DNA from: Flavobacteriales bacterium
GTDB lineage: Bacteria; Bacteroidota; Bacteroidia; Flavobacteriales_F; PHOS-HE28
Assembly: GCA_019638085.1 (NCBI GenBank)
Contig: JAHBUL010000011.1
Span: 1-64,000 of the forward strand
Length of the DNA: 64,000 nt
Reading direction: 5' to 3'
Below, piece after piece: positions 58,424 to 64,000 of the stretch. Numbering within the stretch: position 1 is the stretch's first letter; every line of letters begins with the position of its first letter. Made by a program: the position numbers and the translations under genes. Under the pieces are notes generated by a model. The model saw only the letters and a program-made list of their open reading frames with translations, was not told the DNA's origin and ran no database searches.

Positions 58424-58972
58424 TCAGAATCCGACCACCGGTGTAGGCATGTGCTCAATGAGGATCCCCACACAGCCTATATCGCTGGGGGTACGGCCCC
58501 GCTTTGCATCCTTGGGGTTCTCCGGCACACCAGGAGCGGTCACTTCAATGGCGATCCGCTTGGTGGAAGTGGCGGTGAATTCCACGGCGTCGGCCATTTC
58601 ATGATCCTGATTGTCCCAGATCACCTTCTTGATATCCTCGTATGTCGGCTTCTCTCCTTGCACCTTCACGTTGCCTGAGGCCGGTTTCATGGGGCCACGC
58701 ACTTTCTCAATGATGCGCGCCACAACATGATCCCCGATGATCTTCTCGTCGTAAACGAAGGAGATCCGGTAGTCCTGTCCTTTGTAGATGATGATATTGA
58801 GTTCGGTGGGCACACCTACCTGGACGCTGGCACCTTTACTCTGGCCGTTCACACTGAAACGGGTATCGCTGGCCCGTGGAGCCGATTTCCAATAGTCGGT
58901 ACACTCGCTCTGTGCCATGGCCATTATGGCCAGGGAAAGGGCAATGGAGGTGAGAAGTGATCGTAGCTGCAT
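58424..58972 (-). CDS. Uncharacterised exported protein
   Basis: This 182-residue protein has a signal peptide (residues 1-21, LTSIALSLAIMAMAQS). The mature part is beta-rich with a Cys near residue 24 and one near 166, and includes YKGQDYRISFVYDEKIIGD (residues 64-82). No known domain; relatives without function are frequent in Bacteroidota. It lies ten bases after the lipoprotein gene 58982-59884 on the same strand and may share its transcript. Confidence 0.72.
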   Translation of the reverse strand: MQLRSLLTSIALSLAIMAMAQSECTDYWKSAPRASDTRFSVNGQSKGASVQVGVPTELNIIIYKGQDYRISFVYDEKIIGDHVVARIIEKVRGPMKPASGNVKVQGEKPTYEDIKKVIWDNQDHEMADAVEFTATSTKRIAIEVTAPGVPENPKDAKRGRTPSDIGCVGILIEHMPTPVVGF

Positions 58973-58981
58973 GGGATGGGG

Positions 58982-59884
58982 TCAGATTTTCGAAGGTTCA
59001 ATGATATCCTCCGGTCGAATGATGTCTTCGCGCATGGTCTCCAGCGCGTCCACGAGGTCCTTGAAACCTTCCGGGGTGACGATCACCGTCACGTCCTCGC
59101 CCAAGATCATACGCCCACTGGGCGAGGCACCTTGGTGTTCACTGCGGATCACAGGAAAGGTATCGTAGATATCGCGCAACTTGAGCAGTTTATCGCGGAT
59201 CTCCGAAACCGCAGGATCTGCTTTGTACTGTTCCATCATGTCGATCAAATGGTCGAGGCTGGTCTTTTGTTCAGCCACGCGCATCACCAAGGGATCCTCC
59301 GCATCAAAGTGGAGCACTTGGCGGCTTACCAAATGCATGCTTTCAACCCATCCGCCGGCAAGCACCAAGGCCAACGTGGACCCCATCCGCTCATCCTGCA
59401 TGCGGCGGTACGCCCGATCATAGGCTTCGTTGCTGATCACATCCAGGGAATCCCCCCTCGTGAGGTTGCGCTCCAGCCTAGCGAAATCCTTATCGCTGAA
59501 TGATCCTCCCAGCCCGAGTTCATCGCCGAGCTTCTTGCAGGTGAGGTAATAACGCACCACCTCGCTGGTGATCTTGTACGTGCTGGCATACACCAGGTCC
59601 GTGGCATACACACCGAAATTCAACGCCTTTTTCTGGGTGGTGGCATAGCGCTCCACGTTCTTGGCAGGGCTCATCATCCGCTTCTGCCCTTCACCGGACA
59701 TGGTCCTAACGATCTGGAAGAGTTCGTTGGGTGTGGGCATTTGGTAGAGGTTCTCGGTCTGTTCCGAGGCATCGTCGCCACCGATCACGAGCGTTTCGGC
59801 CTTGGCATCCTTTTCCCCGGCTGGCGAGCCGCAGGAAACAAGGAAGGCTACAAGGGCAAGGAGAGCATATTTATGGTGCATCAT
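58982..59884 (-). CDS. Uncharacterised lipoprotein
   Basis: This 300-residue lipoprotein has a lipobox (FLVSC, C18). The mature part is mostly helical (DLVYASTYKITSEVVRYYLT, FARLERNLTRGDSLDVISNE, SLDHLIDMMEQYKADPAVSE). No domain name is known to me. The start at 59884 (MMHHKYALLAL) begins the signal sequence; earlier ATG codons lie in non-family-like sequence. It is divergent from ndk with about 120 bases between. The role may be a periplasmic or outer-membrane scaffold. Confidence 0.75.
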   Translation of the reverse strand: MMHHKYALLALVAFLVSCGSPAGEKDAKAETLVIGGDDASEQTENLYQMPTPNELFQIVRTMSGEGQKRMMSPAKNVERYATTQKKALNFGVYATDLVYASTYKITSEVVRYYLTCKKLGDELGLGGSFSDKDFARLERNLTRGDSLDVISNEAYDRAYRRMQDERMGSTLALVLAGGWVESMHLVSRQVLHFDAEDPLVMRVAEQKTSLDHLIDMMEQYKADPAVSEIRDKLLKLRDIYDTFPVIRSEHQGASPSGRMILGEDVTVIVTPEGFKDLVDALETMREDIIRPEDIIEPSKI

Positions 59885-59973
59885 TCGGGCTGGTGTCACG
59901 CCTACGGCAAGGTTCGCCATAGGGTTTCGCGAAGAAAACATGGGAATGGGGTGTGAAGCACGGGGAACGCGGC

Positions 59974-59982
59974 TACTTTTGC
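59974..59982 (+). promoter_or_regulatory. -7 promoter box for ndk
   Basis: TACTTTTGC matches TAnnTTTGC exactly, 22 bases before the ndk ATG at 60005. Confidence 0.55.
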
Positions 59983-60004
59983 GGCCGTTTTTCAACATTC
60001 TACG

Positions 60005-60424
60005 ATGGCAAGCAACAGAACGTTCACTATGATCAAGCCCGAAGCCATGGCGGCGGGCCATGCCGGCAAGATCCTGGACATGATCCTTTCACGCGGTTTC
60101 CGTTTGGTCTCCATGAAATACACCCGGCTCTCCGAGCAGGAAGCGGGTAAATTTTATGAGGTCCACAAGGAACGTCCATTCTACGGGGAACTGGTAAGTT
60201 ACATGGCCAGTGGGCCAGTGCTGGCGGCCATCCTGGAGAAGGACAATGCGGTACAGGATTTCCGCGACCTGATCGGGGCCACCGACCCGGCCGATGCTGC
60301 TGAAGGCACCTTGCGCAAGCGATTTGCCGAAAGCAAGGCGAAGAATGCCGTACATGGCAGCGACAGTGATGAGAACGCCGCTATCGAGAGCGCATTCTTC
60401 TTCACCACGCGCGAGCAGTACTAG
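60005..60424 (+). CDS. ndk: Nucleoside diphosphate kinase
   Basis: This 139-residue kinase transfers the gamma-phosphate between NTPs and NDPs. The phosphohistidine is H117 in NAVHGSDS, and [10 protein letters not shown] (5-14) with K11, RPFY and GATDP are family motifs. Length is normal (about 140). Its product supplies dNTPs and GTP. Converges on dciA and recF. Confidence 0.97.
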   Translation: MASNRTFTMIKPEAMAAGHAGKILDMILSRGFRLVSMKYTRLSEQEAGKFYEVHKERPFYGELVSYMASGPVLAAILEKDNAVQDFRDLIGATDPADAAEGTLRKRFAESKAKNAVHGSDSDENAAIESAFFFTTREQY

Positions 60425-60452
60425 TACAAGGAGATCGCGTCAGGGAGAAGGT

Positions 60453-60743
60453 TCAGTCCAACTGGATCTTCTCCACCACCACCCGACCGATCCTTTCGTT
60501 GATGGTCTTGATCAGGCCCTCACGCATGTAGGTGAGTTCCTGCCGAAGCGGGGCACTATCCACTTTGATGTAAAGCTTGCCGCGCCGCAGCTTTATGGCC
60601 ACGGTGTGGCGCGCCACCATGCCACCGGCCAGATCATCCCACAGGCTGGCCACGGCCTGTTCGTCCAGCTTTTCACGCAGGCCATAGGCATCCACTAAGC
60701 GGTCCATGGCCTCCTTAAGGGTCAGGTCGTTCTTGCGCTTCAT
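60453..60743 (-). CDS. dciA: DUF721/DciA-type protein
   Basis: This 96-residue protein matches DUF721, whose longer members (DciA) load the replicative helicase DnaB in bacteria lacking DnaC. The core pattern LWDDLAGGMVARHT and RRGKLYIKVDSAPLRQEL is here. It is much shorter than gammaproteobacterial DciA, but the small form is usual in Bacteroidota. It overlaps recF by four bases, a pairing common in this phylum, and is likely co-translated with it. Confidence 0.88.
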   Translation of the reverse strand: MKRKNDLTLKEAMDRLVDAYGLREKLDEQAVASLWDDLAGGMVARHTVAIKLRRGKLYIKVDSAPLRQELTYMREGLIKTINERIGRVVVEKIQLD

Positions 60744-61870
60744 GCGTTCTGTACGGCTTGGCGCGGGCTGTCCGCAGTGACCCCTTGGTGGTCCAAGTGG
60801 AAGAAGCGGGTGTCCAAGCCCAGCCCATCAAGGGCCTTGTGCATACGTTGCGCATCGGTGTCGGTAATGATCACCTGTCCGAAGCGTCCATCCCCCAGTA
60901 GCGCCAACAAGTGACGCATGCGTTGCGGATCGATCTTGTCGAAAATATCGTCCAACAGGAGCAATGGCTTGATCTCTGAACGCTCGGCGGTCAGGTCGAA
61001 TTGGGCCAGCTTCAAGGAGATCAAAAACGTCTTCTGTTGCCCTTGGCTCCCGAACTTCTTCAAGGGGCGATCATCGATGGTGAAGAGCAGGTCATCCTTG
61101 TGCGTGCCCCCCGTCGTGTACTGCGCCATCCGGTCCCGCTGCCACTGCCTGTCCAGGACCTCGCGCATGTCCGCTTCATCCAGTTCGCTGCGATAGGTCA
61201 ACCCCACTTCTTCCGGCCCGCTGGTGATGCCTTGGTAGTGGCGGACCAGTAATGGGGACATCACCGCCATGAAATCAGTACGCACGGCATGCACCGCCTC
61301 CGCGTGGTTGATCAGTTGTTCATCCCAAGGTTCCACTACACTTCGTGAAACCGTGCCATGCTGCTGTTTCAACAAGAGATTCCTTTGGGCCAATGCCCGG
61401 TTGTACCGCATCAAATGATCCAAGTAGGCCCGGTCGAACTGGGCGATCAGCCCATCGAGGAAGCGGCGCCGTACCTCACTCCCCTCCAGCACCAGTTGGC
61501 CATCGTACGGGGTGATCATCACCGCAGGAAAGCGGCCCACATGATCCGCAAGCCGATCATACTCCTTGTGGTTGCGGGTGAAGACCTTGCGATGGCCCTT
61601 CCGAACAGAACAGGAAAGTTCATCACCACCGTTCGGGGTCTCCATGGTTCCTTTCACCATGAACCACTCCTCCCCGTGCAGCACATTGTGCATGTCCTGC
61701 GCCTCGAAGTAGCTCTTGCACATGGATAGGTAATGCACGGCATCCAACAGGTTGGTCTTGCCGGTACCATTGGGCCCGGTGAAACAATTCACCTGCTTTC
61801 CCAACTCCAGTTCGGCCTCGCGGTGATTGCGGAACTGAAGGACGGAAAGGCGACGAAGCAGCACGTTCAT
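60740..61870 (-). CDS. recF: DNA replication/repair protein RecF
   Basis: This 376-residue SMC-like ATPase has Walker A GPNGTGKT (residues 32-39), a signature segment near 275-290 and Walker B LLLLDDIFDKID. With RecO and RecR it loads RecA at single-stranded gaps. The start is at 61870 (MNVLLRRLSVLQF), which starts the conserved fold; the ORF extends further but those residues are not conserved. Its neighbours dnaA and dnaN are not near, so the usual dnaA-dnaN-recF order is broken, as in other Bacteroidota. Confidence 0.95.
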   Translation of the reverse strand: MNVLLRRLSVLQFRNHREAELELGKQVNCFTGPNGTGKTNLLDAVHYLSMCKSYFEAQDMHNVLHGEEWFMVKGTMETPNGGDELSCSVRKGHRKVFTRNHKEYDRLADHVGRFPAVMITPYDGQLVLEGSEVRRRFLDGLIAQFDRAYLDHLMRYNRALAQRNLLLKQQHGTVSRSVVEPWDEQLINHAEAVHAVRTDFMAVMSPLLVRHYQGITSGPEEVGLTYRSELDEADMREVLDRQWQRDRMAQYTTGGTHKDDLLFTIDDRPLKKFGSQGQQKTFLISLKLAQFDLTAERSEIKPLLLLDDIFDKIDPQRMRHLLALLGDGRFGQVIITDTDAQRMHKALDGLGLDTRFFHLDHQGVTADSPRQAVQNA

Positions 61871-61963
61871 GTGGAAGTGGACAAAGATACAGCCGCTGTC
61901 TTCGCAACTTTGGAGCATGAAGATCGGCCCGCAGGGAGCGAAAATCGGCCTCTGAAGAAGCGC

Positions 61964-61998
61964 TTTGATGCGTGTTCGTTACGAACGCCTACTTTTGC
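61964..61998 (+). promoter_or_regulatory. Promoter for the TPR-ribH operon
   Basis: TTTG at 61964-61967, a 22-base spacer and TACTTTTGC at 61990-61998 fit a Bacteroidota promoter, 26 bases before the ATG at 62025. Confidence 0.6.
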
Positions 61999-62024
61999 GC
62001 TCCACAAAAATCGGCGGAGACACC

Positions 62025-62714
62025 ATGTCGACGAAATCAAACGAAGGTAAGGACCTGGATATCGGTGAGATCTACACCAAGAGTGAATTGTTCCTTGAAA
62101 AGAACAAAACACCGGTCACCATTGCCGTGGTGGCAGTGCTGGTGATCGTCGGCGGCTTGCTGGGGTACAAGAAGTTCGTTTCTGAACCCCGCGCACAAGA
62201 GGCGCAGGAAATGATCTGGAAGGCCCAGTATTATTTCGAGATCGACTCGTTGGACAAGGCGATGAACGGCGACGGCAACTACTTGGGCTTTGCGCAGGTA
62301 GCCGACGATTACGGCTCCACTACCACGGGCAACCTGGCCAAATTCTACATGGCTGTGATCTTCCACCAGAAAGGAGATTACGAGAACGCCTTACAGTACT
62401 ACAAGGAAGCGGACTTGGACGACAACGTGCTGCGGGTGATGGCCACGGGCAACCAAGGCGATGTGCTGGTGGAACTGCAACGGCCTGCTGAGGCCGCCAC
62501 GCAATTCATGAAGGCAGCCGACATGGTCAAGAGCGATTACACCACGCCGATGTTCCTGATGAAGGCGGGCATCGTATACCAGCAGCAGAATGACTGGAAG
62601 AACGCGGCAAAGTGCTTTGGGCGCGTTGCATCCGACTATCCGGGCTCACCCGATGCCAACACGGCGAAAAAGTACGCGGCCCGTGCGAAGACGATGGCCG
62701 GCCAGCCTTCGTAA
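62025..62714 (+). CDS. Membrane-anchored TPR protein (YfgM-like)
   Basis: This 229-residue protein has a single transmembrane segment near the N-terminus (about 30-48, VTIAVVAVLVIVGGLLG) and then TPR helices (65-225, ALQYYKEADLDDNVLRVMAT, AAKCFGRVASDYPGSPDANT). It resembles YfgM and the tetratricopeptide subunits of the BAM or Sec-associated network. The start at 62025 follows a promoter box at 61990. Its stop overlaps the ribH start (TAATG). Confidence 0.88.
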   Translation: MSTKSNEGKDLDIGEIYTKSELFLEKNKTPVTIAVVAVLVIVGGLLGYKKFVSEPRAQEAQEMIWKAQYYFEIDSLDKAMNGDGNYLGFAQVADDYGSTTTGNLAKFYMAVIFHQKGDYENALQYYKEADLDDNVLRVMATGNQGDVLVELQRPAEAATQFMKAADMVKSDYTTPMFLMKAGIVYQQQNDWKNAAKCFGRVASDYPGSPDANTAKKYAARAKTMAGQPS

Positions 62715-63202
62715 TGGCCACCACCGACCTTTCGAATTATGATGCAGCCGGTGTCCCAAAGGGCACCGGTCTGCGTTTGGGGCTGGTGGTAAGTGCTTGG
62801 AACCCGGAGATCACCGGGGCCATGCGCGATGGCGCGGTGGAGACCCTGCTCAAGCACGGTGTAGCCTTGAAGGACATTATTGAAGAGCAGGTACCCGGGA
62901 GCTACGAACTGGCCCTTGGTGCTCAGCTCTTGCTGGATCATCGCCCGCTGGATGGCGTGATCTGCATTGGCAGCGTGGTACGCGGGGAAACCCCGCATTT
63001 TGACTTTGTCTGCCAAGCCACGGCACAAGGCATCATGGATGTGGGCCTGAAAACTGGCAAACCGGCAATTTTCTGTGTGCTCACGGACGACAACATCGAG
63101 CAAGCCCGGGCCCGCAGTGGTGGCATACACGGCAATAAGGGCGTGGAGGCAGCTGTGGCACTGCTCCGCATGGCGACGATGCGCCGGAGGCTTACAGATT
63201 AG
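62714..63202 (+). CDS. ribH: 6,7-dimethyl-8-ribityllumazine synthase
   Basis: This 162-residue enzyme joins the dioxobutyl phosphate unit to the pyrimidine in riboflavin synthesis. Motifs: VVSAWNPEITGAMRDGA (residues about 23-39), VPGSYELALGAQLL (near 61-74), and VVRGETPHFDFVCQATAQGI with active-site His (near 96-115). The stop of the TPR gene overlaps its start (TAATG). The other rib genes are not in the window. Its riboflavin and folE's pterin both start from GTP, but that is only a metabolic link. Confidence 0.96.
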   Translation: MATTDLSNYDAAGVPKGTGLRLGLVVSAWNPEITGAMRDGAVETLLKHGVALKDIIEEQVPGSYELALGAQLLLDHRPLDGVICIGSVVRGETPHFDFVCQATAQGIMDVGLKTGKPAIFCVLTDDNIEQARARSGGIHGNKGVEAAVALLRMATMRRRLTD

Positions 63203-63359
63203 GCCACAGTTGTCAGCTATCTCCTTCCACTCCTGCTGGTTACGGTTGTTGCCTCCTTCAACCTTGTGCCGGATCAGCGTTATCAGGTTTGGTCAAGAAC
63301 CTTTGTAACCAATTGGTTCCAGCTTCCGGATTTCCTGAGCGGTGGTCTCACTAACATTT

Positions 63360-63387
63360 GGCCCGGTGCTTCGTGAAGCACCGGGCC
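63360..63387. terminator. Perfect 28-base hairpin, convergent terminator
   Basis: GGCCCGGTGCTTC and GAAGCACCGGGCC around a two-base GT centre form a perfect hairpin between ribH and the convergent partial gene at the right edge. It lies 30 bases from that gene's stop codon. Preceded by an AT-rich stretch. Confidence 0.75.
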
Positions 63388-63417
63388 GAACTTAGGTGGT
63401 TAGCAACTACGGCCAGC

Positions 63418-64000
63418 TCACTTAAAGCTGATCAAGCCAAAGCGATAATCCTTCTTTCTGCTTGCGTAAATGAACATCGTTTCATCCTTCAGCTGCACAC
63501 AGTCCTGGGGGCGAAGGATCACATCGCGGCGATCTGGAGTGAACAAGGCCTCGCGGGACACATTTCCAGCCTCATCGATGGTCGCCAGGATCACCAAGGC
63601 ATCCTTACCTTTCAACTCGAACTGCTTGATCTTATCGCCGGGCTTCAGGAAGAGATTCTCTCCTGTATCATTGAAAACGAGATAGATCCTGTTGTCCTTT
63701 ACCTCCACGGCGCAACCGCTGAAAACTCCGTTATCGTTGACACTATGTTGGCGCTTGGGCACTTTGGTAGCCCAATCGATATCCCCTTGTGGATCGATGT
63801 TCACCACCACCACATCGTTGTAATAATAATGGTAAGTGGTCGTGGTGACGGTTCCACCGTTCGGAGTGGAGCTGGTGGTGGTGACTACCCGCATGAAGTA
63901 CTGCTCCGCTATGAGAACTGCACCGCCGTCATCCCGATGAATGATATCGTGCAATACGAATTCAGGTAATTCCAACTCTTCGTCCTTCTTCTCTGCTTTC
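63418..64000 (-). CDS. Uncharacterised protein, cut off by the right edge
   Basis: The last 194 residues of a larger protein are visible; the frame is open to the end of the window (KAEKKDEELELPEFVLHD is the first readable part). It is beta-strand-rich with an unusual Thr/Tyr run (TVTTTTYHYYYND, near the upstream third) and DVVVVNIDPQGDIDWATKVP; later YLVFNDTGENL, and it ends YRFGLISFK. No signal peptide or domain can be judged from this part. I do not recognise the family. Confidence 0.6.
   Translation of the reverse strand, partial: KAEKKDEELELPEFVLHDIIHRDDGGAVLIAEQYFMRVVTTTSSTPNGGTVTTTTYHYYYNDVVVVNIDPQGDIDWATKVPKRQHSVNDNGVFSGCAVEVKDNRIYLVFNDTGENLFLKPGDKIKQFELKGKDALVILATIDEAGNVSREALFTPDRRDVILRPQDCVQLKDETMFIYASRKKDYRFGLISFK

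Overview
This window reads as a chromosome segment of a moderately high-GC member of the Bacteroidota, most likely the Flavobacteriales. Evidence: several secreted proteins carry type IX secretion (T9SS) C-terminal sorting tails; upstream regions lack Shine-Dalgarno sites but carry TAnnTTTGC-like boxes, the -7 element of Bacteroidota promoters; and family content is typical of the phylum (recF next to a DUF721/DciA gene, an NrnA-FKBP-FKBP operon, a WbqC-like protein, a DUF6728-like small membrane protein, a CzcA fused to an outer-membrane factor). I see no plasmid, phage or IS element and no CRISPR array. Naming a genus from this sequence alone would be a guess.

Layout. 1-700: antitoxin/PIN toxin pair. 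0.8-6.7 kb: phosphohexomutase (glmM-like), then a tightly overlapping operon of TPR protein, phosphosulfolactate synthase, rhodanese, DUF368 lipid-carrier translocase and shikimate dehydrogenase. 6.8-11.3 kb: an ECF-type sigma factor, two paralogous FAD/NAD(P) reductases on either side of GTP cyclohydrolase I, and a PLP decarboxylase. 11.3-12.5 kb: a lower-GC TPR gene between imperfect 60-bp direct repeats. 12.4-17.4 kb: mnmE, type II NADH dehydrogenase, an MFS transporter and sucD. 17.7-21.1 kb: an accessory-looking stretch with a GT-C-like membrane protein lying between two copies of a T9SS tail, one of which ends a decayed delta-60-repeat gene. 21.3-31.7 kb: fabG, a BatA-like membrane protein, a YdcF-like protein, a T9SS-exported serine protease, uvrB, an NlpE-like lipoprotein and a WbqC-like protein. 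31.7-43.1 kb: an active/inactive M16 peptidase pair, a malate-synthase-like protein without the catalytic motifs, an FKBP lipoprotein, hydrolase, yaaA, a phosphoribosyltransferase, aroK, a thioredoxin-like protein, a GNAT-like protein with a 5' fragment duplicate nearby, and tRNA-Lys.

43.2-51.8 kb is a divalent-metal resistance operon: His-rich secreted protein, CzcA-type RND pump fused to a TolC-family channel, periplasmic adaptor, DUF3703 protein and Zn/Cd-type P1B-ATPase. The TolC part is preceded by a 42-residue GGX repeat and what looks like a complete internal signal peptide, so the fusion may be a polyprotein cut by signal peptidase. The P-type ATPase would move metal from cytoplasm to periplasm, and the tripartite pump would move it out of the cell.

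52-64 kb: a cyclopropane-synthase-like methyltransferase, an SDR, a T9SS surface protein with GLUG-like repeats, the NrnA-FKBP-FKBP operon (one FKBP may be a GldI counterpart), two unknown exported proteins, ndk, dciA, recF, a membrane-anchored TPR protein, ribH, and a protein cut off by the right edge.

The observations most worth a second look are the polyprotein-like efflux pump, the malate-synthase pseudoenzyme, the decayed T9SS/delta-60 region with its direct repeats, the duplicated gene start near 41.1 kb, and a group of genes whose start codon sits directly on a promoter-like box and may have leaderless mRNAs.
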